DNA from: CAYMKL01 sp964390805 | GTDB lineage: Bacteria; Chloroflexota; Anaerolineae; VGOG01 | Length of the DNA: 13,126 nt | Assembly (NCBI GenBank): GCA_964390805.1 | Contig: CAYMKL010000173.1 | Location: 1 to 13,126 of the forward strand | Direction: 5' to 3' | Shown here: positions 7,431-13,126 of the stretch, piece after piece | Position numbering within the stretch: the stretch's first letter is position 1 | How the letters are laid out: every line of letters begins with the position of its first letter | Made by a program: the position numbers and the translations under genes | The notes under the pieces: generated by a model | The model's database searches: none | What the model saw: only the letters and a program-made list of their open reading frames with translations | What the model was told of the DNA's origin: nothing

Positions 7431-8591
7431 TTGCGCATCCTGATGATCTCCAAGGCCTGCATCGTCGGGGCCTATCAAAAAAAGCTAGAAGAACTCGCCA
7501 GGTTTCCCGATGTGGAGCTAACCGTCGTCGTGCCGCACTACTGGCGCGACGAGCGCGGGGTGATACGCCTGGAGCGGGAGCACACCCAGGGGTATGAGTT
7601 GGTTGTGGAGAGGATGGCCCTCAACAGCCACTTTCACCTGCACTTCTACCCGGGCTTGGCCAAGCATCTCAGGATAATCAAGCCCCACATTGTCCACATT
7701 GACGAGGAGCCCTACAACGTGGCTACCTGGCAAGCCATGCGCCTGGCCAAGGCTCATGGGGCCCAAGCCGTCTTCTTCACCTGGCAAAACATCCGTCGCC
7801 GCTATCCGCCTCCCTTCAGCCTTCTGGAGAGCTACAACTTGCGAAACGCTGATTATGCTATCGCTGGGAACTCTGAGGCGGTGGGGGTACTGGAAGCGAA
7901 GGGGTATCGAGGCCCTGTCAGGGTGATTCCTCAGTTTGGAGTAGATCCTGAGATTTATCGAGTTGCGGGTTCTGGGTTTTGGGTTTCGGATTCTGAAGTG
8001 GGGAAGCTACAACCTACAACCTACAACCTACAACCTTTCATCATTGGCAACGTAGGGAGATTGGTGGAGGAGAAGGGGGTACATGTCCTGCTGCGAGCAG
8101 TGGTTGGTTTGAGCGGTGAGTGGCGGTTGCGCATCCTGGGGAGCGGGCCGCAGAGGAGCCGCCTGGAAGAGCTGGCAGCGGAGCTGGGCATCGCTGAGCG
8201 GGTGAGGTTTGAGGAATGGATCCCTTCTACCCAGATGCCTGACTATTACAACCAACTGGACGCGTTGGTTGTACCCTCTCTGACCAGGCCCAACTGGAAA
8301 GAACAGTTCGGGCGGGTGTTGATCGAGGCCATGGCTTGTGGGGCGCCTGTGGTGGGGTCGGACTCAGGGGAGATTCCCAACGTGATCGGCGACGCGGGCC
8401 TGGTCTTTGCTGAGGGAGACGCCCAAGCTTTACGGGACAAGCTGTCCCAACTGATGGCTGATCCAGTTCTGCGAGATGAACTGGCTCGGAGGGGCCGAGA
8501 ACGGGTACTGGCTCACTACACTCAGGCCCAGGTGGCGGCGAAGACGTACCAGGTGTACCAGGAGTTATTGAGCGGAGCCACCCCGCCCTAA
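7431..8591 (+). CDS. GT4 family (GT-B fold) glycosyltransferase
   Basis: A cytoplasmic or membrane-peripheral enzyme of 386 residues that should transfer a sugar from a nucleotide donor to a growing lipid-linked glycan. The N-terminal Rossmann domain starts MRILMISKACIVGAYQKKL. The C-terminal domain starts IIGNVGRLVEEKG and carries the GT4 E-x7-E motif in KEQFGRVLIEAMACGAPVV (E291, E299). It starts with TTG; the start is supported by GAAAGGGG seven bases upstream and by the normal GT4 N terminus. Residues about 180-202, between the two domains, are encoded by heptamer repeats and replace the usual linker. It is first in the plus-strand cluster, behind its own promoter, and is followed by a palindrome-rich spacer. 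Donor and acceptor are unknown. Confidence 0.9.
   Translation: MRILMISKACIVGAYQKKLEELARFPDVELTVVVPHYWRDERGVIRLEREHTQGYELVVERMALNSHFHLHFYPGLAKHLRIIKPHIVHIDEEPYNVATWQAMRLAKAHGAQAVFFTWQNIRRRYPPPFSLLESYNLRNADYAIAGNSEAVGVLEAKGYRGPVRVIPQFGVDPEIYRVAGSGFWVSDSEVGKLQPTTYNLQPFIIGNVGRLVEEKGVHVLLRAVVGLSGEWRLRILGSGPQRSRLEELAAELGIAERVRFEEWIPSTQMPDYYNQLDALVVPSLTRPNWKEQFGRVLIEAMACGAPVVGSDSGEIPNVIGDAGLVFAEGDAQALRDKLSQLMADPVLRDELARRGRERVLAHYTQAQVAAKTYQVYQELLSGATPP
7968..8034. repeat. Two heptamer arrays in the interdomain linker of the first GT4 gene
   Basis: GGTTCTG GGTTTTG GGTTTCG GATTCTG (7968-7995) is a degenerate four-copy run. CTACAAC repeats four times exactly at 8007-8034. Together they encode a linker containing SGFWVSDSE and LQPTTYNLQP, exactly between the two Rossmann domains. 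Confidence 0.92.
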
Positions 8592-8695
8592 AGCCGTCGG
8601 GCTCAACATACAAAGGCCTACCGGCCTGCCAAATCCAGCCCCAACGGGGGCTTTGTAGACTGAGCCAGGGGCTTGAGCGGAGCGGAGCCCCTGGC
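8592..8695. repeat. Nested palindromes after the first GT4 gene
   Basis: Four hairpins follow one another: AGCC-GTCG-GGCT (8592-8603), AGGCC-TACC-GGCCT (8614-8627), AGCCCC-AACG-GGGGCT (8637-8652) and a 10-bp stem, GCCAGGGGCT with AGCCCCTGGC (8664-8695). An outer inverted repeat, GGCTCAACATACAAAG (8600-8615) with CTTTGTAGACTGAGCC (8651-8666), matches at 13 of 16 positions and encloses the middle two. No U-run follows, so a terminator role is unproven. This fills most of the spacer before the next promoter. Confidence 0.85.
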
Positions 8696-8699
8696 GGAC

Positions 8700-8728
8700 T
8701 TGCTCCTGATGATGAATGATGCTACAAT
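8700..8728 (+). promoter_or_regulatory. Sigma-70-type promoter ahead of the AbrB-like gene
   Basis: TTGCTC (8700-8705) and TACAAT (8723-8728) are separated by 17 bases, with TGC directly before the -10 box as in an extended -10 element. This would drive the AbrB-like gene and the overlapping GT4 gene independently of the upstream transcript. Confidence 0.65.
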
Positions 8729-8778
8729 ATGGCTGAGATACTGAATTCTGCAATCTCATTTCTTCCGAGGAGACGCTT

Positions 8779-9054
8779 GTGGAAGTTGCTACCATCCAAA
8801 TCCGGCAACGAGGGGTGATTACCCTGCCCGCTAAACTACGCCAGCGGCACAACCTGGAGACTGGGGATACCCTGACTCTCATTGACCTGGATGGGGCCTT
8901 TTTCGTGGCCCTCAAGGTGTCCCTGGTGCCCAAGTTGGCGGCGGAGATCGAGCGTCTGCGCCAGGAGGCCGGGCTGAGCATAGAAGATCTATTAGAGGGC
9001 TTGGATGAGCAACGACGACGCTACTACCGAGAGAAGAGATGCACATCGGCCTAA
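8779..9054 (+). CDS. AbrB/MazE-like swapped-hairpin DNA-binding protein
   Basis: A small protein of 91 residues. Residues about 2-47 form a SpoVT-AbrB domain (IQIRQRGVITLPAKLRQRHNLETGDTL, then LIDLDGAFFVAL), a dimeric fold that binds DNA in AbrB regulators and MazE/VapB antitoxins. The rest is a charged helical tail (AAEIERLRQEAGLSIEDLLEGL). It starts with GTG, preceded at five bases by GAGGAG. Its last 16 bases overlap the start of the following GT4 gene, which suggests translational coupling. No toxin gene lies beside it, so a regulator of this glycan operon or of itself is as likely as an orphan antitoxin. Its DNA target is unknown. Confidence 0.85.
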   Translation: MEVATIQIRQRGVITLPAKLRQRHNLETGDTLTLIDLDGAFFVALKVSLVPKLAAEIERLRQEAGLSIEDLLEGLDEQRRRYYREKRCTSA

Positions 9055-10208
9055 ACGCCCACCTCCTGTCCCTATCGGAGACCTATCGGGGAGCGGGCAT
9101 CAACTGGTACATCCACAACTTGCTCACCCATCTGCCTCGCGTTGACCACGATGACCGCTATACGGCTTTCATCGGCGATAGGCGGTTCACCAGTTCGGGA
9201 CTGGCGTTGAAGCTTTCGCGGCTGCCTACCTCCAGCCCCCCGATCAGGATCTTCTGGGAACAGGTGTTTCAACCTTTCGCGTTGCGAAAAGAGAGAGTGG
9301 ACTTGCTTCACGCCCTGGCTTTCGTCACGCCCTTGCTCTCGCCTTGTCCATCGGTGGTTACTATTTATGATCTCAGTTTTCTCCTCTATCCTGAGAGTTT
9401 CAAGCGCTCTAAGCGCTTCTACCTTGGCCTTTTCACCCGCCTCTCGGCCAGGAGGGCCAGGCGCATCATCGCCATCTCGGAGAGCACCAGGCGCGACGTG
9501 GTCCGCCTGCTGGGGGTTTCGCCTGAGAAAGTGGAGGTGGTCTATTGCGGAATAGACGACGCCTTCCGTCCCCTGGCTGAGGATCAGGTGGCCGCTTTTC
9601 GGTCCAAGCGCGGCCTGCCCGGGCGTTTCATTTTTTTCGTGGGCACCATCGAGCCGCGAAAAAACGTGACCAGGCTCATCGAAGCCTTTGCCGATTTGCG
9701 ATCCTTCGACGTAGCTCAGGACAGGTTTGCGATTCGCGATTTGCGACTGGTCATCGGCGGGGCGAAAGGTTGGTTTTACGAGGACGTTTTCGCCCGTGTG
9801 GAGGAGTTGGGTCTGGAGGGTGCGGTGATGTTTCCCGGCTACATTCCCATCAACGAGTTGCCTCTGTGGTACAACGCGGCGGAGCTCTTTGTTTATCCCT
9901 CTCTCTACGAGGGCTTCGGGCTGCCCCCGCTGGAGGCTATGGCCTGTGGAACGCCGGTGGTCGCAGCCAACACGTCGTCGTTGCCGGAGGTGGTGGGCCA
10001 GGGGGGACTGACTGTTGATCCGTTGGATGTCGAGGGGCTGGCGGAGGCCATGAGACGGGCCTTGGACGATGAGGCTTTCTGGCAGGAGATGAGGGAGCGG
10101 GGTTTGCAAAGGGCCAAAGGTTTCTCCTGGACAAAAACGGCTCAGGAGACGGTGCAAGTTTACCGACGAGCGATGGGGGTCTCTCGGAAGACCCAGAACA
10201 GCGGTTGA
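9039..10208 (+). CDS. GT4 family (GT-B fold) glycosyltransferase, mannosyltransferase-like
   Basis: A protein of 389 residues. The N-terminal domain begins MHIGLNAHLL with the glycine-bearing loop YRGAGINWYI. The second domain begins IFFVGTIEPRKNVTRLIEAF and has the E-x7-E motif in YEGFGLPPLEAMACGTPVV (E291, E299). The TIEPRKN and AKGW segments resemble GT4 enzymes usually annotated as mannosyl- or rhamnosyltransferases of O-antigen and exopolysaccharide synthesis; this is a family resemblance, not proof of the donor. The ATG overlaps the end of the AbrB-like gene by 16 bases. Residues about 219-235 (SFDVAQDRFAIRD region) come from a palindromic repeat inserted in frame in a loop of the second domain. 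Its stop codon lies inside the first hairpin of the 121-bp element. Confidence 0.9.
   Translation: MHIGLNAHLLSLSETYRGAGINWYIHNLLTHLPRVDHDDRYTAFIGDRRFTSSGLALKLSRLPTSSPPIRIFWEQVFQPFALRKERVDLLHALAFVTPLLSPCPSVVTIYDLSFLLYPESFKRSKRFYLGLFTRLSARRARRIIAISESTRRDVVRLLGVSPEKVEVVYCGIDDAFRPLAEDQVAAFRSKRGLPGRFIFFVGTIEPRKNVTRLIEAFADLRSFDVAQDRFAIRDLRLVIGGAKGWFYEDVFARVEELGLEGAVMFPGYIPINELPLWYNAAELFVYPSLYEGFGLPPLEAMACGTPVVAANTSSLPEVVGQGGLTVDPLDVEGLAEAMRRALDDEAFWQEMRERGLQRAKGFSWTKTAQETVQVYRRAMGVSRKTQNSG
9693..9744. repeat. Palindromic core framed by GATTTGC heptamers inside the second GT4 gene
   Basis: GATTTGC (9693-9699) is followed by GAT, then a core CCTTCGAC-GTA-GCTCAGGACAG (9703-9724), then GTTTGC, GATTCGC and GATTTGC (to 9744). 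The arrangement, core inside a seven-base-period repeat, is the same as at 6593-6680. The frame stays open and the peptide lies between FADLR and LVIGGAKGW, two segments that are normally close in GT4 enzymes. Confidence 0.85.
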
Positions 10209-10321
10209 AACCGCTTCTGGAGGGCGCAAGTGCGCCGGTCGTCCACCTGCGTGGACGATTTCCGCGACCACGTAGGTGGTCGCCCGGCACGGAGTGCCCT
10301 CACAGGTGCGATTTCAATCGC
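10201..10321. repeat. 121-bp palindrome of palindromes (six hairpins in two mirrored arms)
   Basis: Six short perfect inverted repeats follow one another: GCGGTTGAAACCGC (10201-10214), GGCGCAAGTGCGCC (10223-10236), TCGTCCACCTGCGTGGACGA (10239-10258), GCGACCACGTAGGTGGTCGC (10264-10283), GGCACGGAGTGCC (10286-10298) and GCGATTTCAATCGC (10308-10321). The reverse complement of the right half aligns with the left half along its length, so hairpins 1/6, 2/5 and 3/4 are mirror partners. It begins at the stop of the second GT4 gene and ends 21 bases before the sugar transferase start. Confidence 0.93.
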
Positions 10322-10342
10322 CGTACTCAATGGAGTGTGGAG

Positions 10343-11770
10343 ATGTTTGAGCGATATCGGCGGTGGGGTTCCCTGATAATAGCTCTGACGGATGTGGTGC
10401 TCATTAACCTGGCCTTCGCCGCTGCCTACTGGGTGCGGTATGACCTGCAGTGGTTTCGCGCCGTGGATCCTGCTAACGATGCTCCCTTCCGGGTGTACAT
10501 ACCTTTCGCTTTGGTGTTGACGGTTCTGTTGATGTTCGCCTACAAGCTGGGGGGAGTCTACAACCAGCCTCGCAGCGCATCCTGGCTCGATGAGGTCTAC
10601 GCTCTTTTCGGCGGCACCACCACAGGCATCCTCATCATAATGGCCATAACCTTCTGGTTTCAGCCCCTGGTCTATTCGCGTATGATGTTCTTATGGGCAG
10701 GGTTGATAATCGTCACCTTGCTCTCGCTCAGCCGCCTGGTCAAGCGCTGGGTCTGGGAGGGCCGGATGCGGCGAGGCATGGGCGTGGACCGCGTGCTCAT
10801 AGTCGGAGCTGGGGAGGTGGGCCGTAGGCTGATGCGCAACATCGTGGCCCAACCCGAGTTGGGCTACCAGGTCATCGGCTTCGTTGATGATGACTCTGAG
10901 AAGAATAGGATGGACATCGGTCGCTTCAAGGCCCTGGGGGATATTGATAAACTGCCCCGTGTCGTGCAAGACGAGGCCATTGATGAGGTCATCATCACCT
11001 TGCCCTGGATGTACCATCGTAAGATCTTGGGCATCATGCGTCAGTGTGAGCGGGAGCAGGTTCGGGCTCGCATCGTGCCCGACCTGTTCCAGTTGGCTCT
11101 CAGCCGGGTGGATATTGAGGACCTGGGCGGTATCCCCATTATCGGTGTCAAGGAGGTCTCTATCACCGGGTGGAACCTGGCCTTTAAGCGGGCCAGCGAC
11201 ATTGTCGTCTCTTCGGCAGGGTTGATCCTTCTCTCCCCTCTGCTGCTTCTCATCTCCGTGGCCATTAAGCTGGATTCCCCTGGCCCTGTCCTTTTCAAAC
11301 AGGTTCGAGTGGGCAAAGGGGGGCGCAGGTTTTTATGCTACAAGTTTCGTTCCATGCGCCAGGGGGCTGAGAAAGAGCGTCCTCAATTGGCAGGTCGGGA
11401 CGAAGTCGCGGGCCCCACTTTCAAAATCCGCAAAGACCCCCGCTGTACTCGTGTGGGCGGGTTCCTGCGTCGCACTAGCTTGGACGAACTCTCTCAGCTT
11501 TACAACGTCTTGCGGGGGGAGATGAGTTTGGTCGGCCCGCGTCCGGCCATCCCTGCCGAGGTGGAGCAGTACCAGGAGTGGCACAGAAAGCGCTTGGAAG
11601 TCTCGCCGGGCATCACCGGCCTCTGGCAGGTCAGTGGCCGCAGCCAACTCACTTTTGATGAGATGTGCCTGCTGGATATCTACTATCTGGAAAACTGGTC
11701 ACCTCTTTTGGATCTCAAGATCGCCATAAAGACCGTCCCCGCTGTTCTCGCTGGCAGAGGCGCATACTGA
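10343..11770 (+). CDS. Undecaprenyl-phosphate sugar-phosphate transferase (polyprenyl glycosylphosphotransferase, WcaJ/WbaP type)
   Basis: A membrane enzyme of 475 residues that should start glycan assembly by moving a sugar 1-phosphate from a nucleotide sugar to undecaprenyl phosphate. About four N-terminal membrane helices (residues 10-130) precede a Rossmann-like CoA-binding_3 domain (VDRVLIVGAGEVGRRL, about 150-265). The catalytic domain (about 282-475) has KRASD, a membrane re-entrant hydrophobic stretch, DSPGPVLFKQVRVG, KFRSM (from K334), LRRTSLDELSQLYNVL, SLVGPRP and PGITGLWQVSGRS, all family signatures. The ATG at 10343 was chosen because it has GGAG seven bases upstream and gives a normal N terminus; an open frame reaches further back to 10205 but would translate the palindromic element. 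First sugar unknown (glucose, galactose or other). Confidence 0.93.
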   Translation: MFERYRRWGSLIIALTDVVLINLAFAAAYWVRYDLQWFRAVDPANDAPFRVYIPFALVLTVLLMFAYKLGGVYNQPRSASWLDEVYALFGGTTTGILIIMAITFWFQPLVYSRMMFLWAGLIIVTLLSLSRLVKRWVWEGRMRRGMGVDRVLIVGAGEVGRRLMRNIVAQPELGYQVIGFVDDDSEKNRMDIGRFKALGDIDKLPRVVQDEAIDEVIITLPWMYHRKILGIMRQCEREQVRARIVPDLFQLALSRVDIEDLGGIPIIGVKEVSITGWNLAFKRASDIVVSSAGLILLSPLLLLISVAIKLDSPGPVLFKQVRVGKGGRRFLCYKFRSMRQGAEKERPQLAGRDEVAGPTFKIRKDPRCTRVGGFLRRTSLDELSQLYNVLRGEMSLVGPRPAIPAEVEQYQEWHRKRLEVSPGITGLWQVSGRSQLTFDEMCLLDIYYLENWSPLLDLKIAIKTVPAVLAGRGAY

Positions 11771-11841
11771 AGTTCAAAGTTCAAAGCTCAAAGCTCAAAC
11801 TTACAACTTCCAAGGATAGCCTGAAACCTTAAAACCTGAAA
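11771..11841. repeat. Heptamer arrays in the spacer before the metallohydrolase gene
   Basis: AGTTCAA twice, AGCTCAA twice, ACTTACA and ACTTCCA follow one another in seven-base steps (11771-11812). A second set, CCTGAAA CCTTAAA A CCTGAAA, lies at 11820-11841. They fill most of the 95-base spacer and begin directly after the stop codon of the sugar transferase. No convincing promoter was seen among them. Confidence 0.9.
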
Positions 11842-11865
11842 CCCTCGTAATTTGGAGATAGGACT

Positions 11866-13101
11866 ATGTTTGATCTCTCTTCCCAAGATCGCAGCGACCT
11901 GGTTGCTTTCCTCCGGGATTTGATCCGTATCCCCAGTCCCTCGACCCAGGAGAAGGCGGTGGCCGAGCGTCTGGCGGAGGAGATGAGACGGGTGGGTTTC
12001 CCAAAGGTGCGACACGACCGCATCGGGAATGTAATTGGATGCCTCGGCGCCAGTACTGGTCCCAGGCTCATCTATGACGGTCACATGGACACCGTGAGCG
12101 TCAGCGACCCCACTTCGTGGGCCCGCGATCCTTACGGAGCCCAGATCGAGGGCGGGGTGCTGTACGGCCTGGGCGCCTGTGACATGAAGGGGGCGTTGGC
12201 GGCTATGGTCTATGGAGCTAAAGCCCTCATTGACGCAGGCGTCCAACTGGCTGGCGAGCTCTGTGTGGTGGGCATCGTCCAGGAGGAACCCTGCGAGGGT
12301 TCGGCGATGCAGGTGCTGATCGAGGAAGAGGGGGTCAGGCCCGATTTCGTCGTCCTGGGGGAGCCCTCGAATTTGCAGATCAAACGGGGCCATCGGGGTC
12401 GCGTGGAGATGAAGGTCACTGTCCGCGGCAGGTCCTGTCATGCCGCCACTCCCAGGCAGGGAAGGAACGCTATCTCTGATGCCGCACGGCTGATCTTCGG
12501 TGTCGAGCTTTTAGCCTCCCGGTTAGCTGACGATGCTTTCCTGGGCCAGGGGAGCATCGCCGTCACTCAGATCGAGAGCTCCGCTGCCAGCCGCAATGCC
12601 ATCCCCGACACCTGCACTTTCTACATTGATCGCCGCCTCACGCTGGGGGAGACCGAGGCCAAGGCCCTTGCGGAAATCCAGGGGATAATTGCCCGTGAGC
12701 GAGTCGAGGCCAGGGTGAATGTCGCCGACTATCGAGCGACCAGTTTCACTGGCTACGAGTGCCGGGCCAGGGAGTTCTATCCCCCCTGGGCCCTGGATCA
12801 GGATCACCCTCTGGTGCAGGCCACGGCCCGGGTCATCCGCGAGACGTTGGGCTACCGGCCAAAGATCGGCCAGTGGGCCTTCTCCACCGATGGGGTCTAC
12901 ACCATGGGGAAAGCCAACATCCCCACCGTCGGCTTCGGCCCCGGCGAGGAGCGCTTCGCCCACACCGTGGACGACCAGATCCGCCTGGACGATGTCGTGG
13001 CCGCCGCCAGAGTTTACGCACGCCTGGCCGTTGAGGTGCTGGGCATACACCAATATCCAATATCCAATAACCTATACTTTCCGCTAAATCGGACCCGGTG
13101 A
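11866..13101 (+). CDS. ygeY: M20 family metallohydrolase, YgeY-like (selenium metabolism-linked hydrolase family)
   Basis: A zinc-type M20 amidohydrolase/peptidase of 411 residues, probably cytosolic. All expected metal and catalytic residues are present: H73 and D75 in YDGHMDTV, D106 in GACDMKG, E140 and E141 in VQEEPCEG, E166 in LGEPS, and H366 in RFAHTVDD. The dimerisation domain starts near IKRGHRGRVEMKVTV. Segments such as GHRGRVEMKV, IDRRLTLGET and FSTDGVYTMGKANIPTVGF closely resemble E. coli YgeY as I recall it, hence the family call. GGAG lies eight bases before the ATG. Residues about 396-411 (QYPISNNLYFPLNRTR) extend past the usual end and are partly encoded by heptamer repeats. No other selenium or purine catabolism gene is nearby, so its substrate is open and its link to the glycan genes may be only positional. 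Confidence 0.85.
   Translation: MFDLSSQDRSDLVAFLRDLIRIPSPSTQEKAVAERLAEEMRRVGFPKVRHDRIGNVIGCLGASTGPRLIYDGHMDTVSVSDPTSWARDPYGAQIEGGVLYGLGACDMKGALAAMVYGAKALIDAGVQLAGELCVVGIVQEEPCEGSAMQVLIEEEGVRPDFVVLGEPSNLQIKRGHRGRVEMKVTVRGRSCHAATPRQGRNAISDAARLIFGVELLASRLADDAFLGQGSIAVTQIESSAASRNAIPDTCTFYIDRRLTLGETEAKALAEIQGIIARERVEARVNVADYRATSFTGYECRAREFYPPWALDQDHPLVQATARVIRETLGYRPKIGQWAFSTDGVYTMGKANIPTVGFGPGEERFAHTVDDQIRLDDVVAAARVYARLAVEVLGIHQYPISNNLYFPLNRTR
13050..13077. repeat. Heptamer repeat forming the 3' end of the metallohydrolase gene
   Basis: CCAATAT CCAATAT CCAATAA CCTATAC run in seven-base steps. They are read as YPISNNLY-like sequence before the stop at 13099-13101, giving the enzyme a tail unrelated to its family. 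Confidence 0.85.
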
Positions 13102-13126
13102 GCTCGTTGCCCAGGCAAGCGGCGAT

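Noticed and set aside
8664..8695. Intrinsic terminator after the first GT4 gene
   Set aside because: A good 10-bp stem is followed by GGACTTGCTCC and not by a T-run, so it is kept only as a palindrome.
8779..9054. Complete toxin-antitoxin module
   Set aside because: Only the AbrB-like partner is present; the overlapping downstream gene is a full-length GT4 enzyme and not a toxin.
9072..10271. A 399-codon minus-strand open frame opposite the second GT4 gene
   Set aside because: It has no recognisable domain and crosses the palindromic element; the plus frame shows complete GT4 motifs.
10205..10342. Upstream extension of the sugar transferase to an ATG at 10205
   Set aside because: It would translate the palindromic element into an unrelated 46-residue leader and overlap the GT4 stop; the ATG at 10343 has a ribosome site and a family-typical N terminus.
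13107..13118. Inverted repeat TTGCC-CA-GGCAA after the metallohydrolase stop
   Set aside because: It is short with a two-base loop, and the window ends eight bases later, so no role can be judged.

Overview
The window looks like chromosomal DNA from a Chloroflexota-type bacterium (Anaerolineae or a relative). This is inferred from several things. The base composition is moderately GC-rich by eye. A secreted protein carries long Thr-Pro linkers of the PTNTPVPT kind. There are very large GT-C membrane proteins with beta-sandwich tails. Short heptanucleotide tandem repeats and small palindromes run through both spacers and genes. No rRNA, tRNA, CRISPR array, transposase or phage gene was seen, and no stretch over 300 bases lacks a gene.

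Layout. Positions 54-7270 hold three genes on the minus strand, transcribed from 7270 down. They are a GT39 (PMT/ArnT-like) membrane glycosyltransferase, a secreted membrane-anchored protein with Thr/Pro stalks, and a giant PTPS-related (GT-C/YfhO-like) membrane protein of 1199 residues with repeated extracytoplasmic modules. Positions 7271-7430 are a compact divergent control region. It holds a consensus minus-strand promoter (TTGACA-16-TATAAT) and a plus-strand promoter (TTGCTT-17-TATAAT). Positions 7431-13101 hold five plus-strand genes: a GT4 glycosyltransferase, a small AbrB-like protein overlapping a second GT4 glycosyltransferase, a WcaJ/WbaP-type initiating sugar-phosphate transferase, and a YgeY-like M20 metallohydrolase. 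The last is probably unrelated to glycan synthesis.

How the genes fit together (inference). The sugar-phosphate transferase would load the first sugar on undecaprenyl phosphate, and the two cytoplasmic GT4 enzymes would extend it. The two large GT-C proteins would use lipid-linked sugars outside the membrane. The Thr-rich secreted protein, encoded directly after the GT39 enzyme, is a plausible glycosylated surface protein. This is a cell-surface glycan or glycoprotein locus. It is not a complete pathway, because no flippase or polymerase is present.

The most unusual content is repetitive DNA. (1) A 121-bp element at 10201-10321 is a palindrome made of palindromes. Each arm carries three hairpins, and stem differences between the arms are mostly compensatory. 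(2) A related-looking nested palindrome follows the first GT4 gene (8592-8695). (3) An imperfect palindromic core (CCTTCG...GCTCAGG) lies in frame inside three glycosyltransferase genes. At two of these sites it is embedded in heptamer repeats, and at the third it appears nested inside another copy of itself. (4) Seven-base-period repeats occur inside or at the end of five of the eight genes and in one spacer, always without breaking the frame. They contribute linkers, loops and a C-terminal tail.
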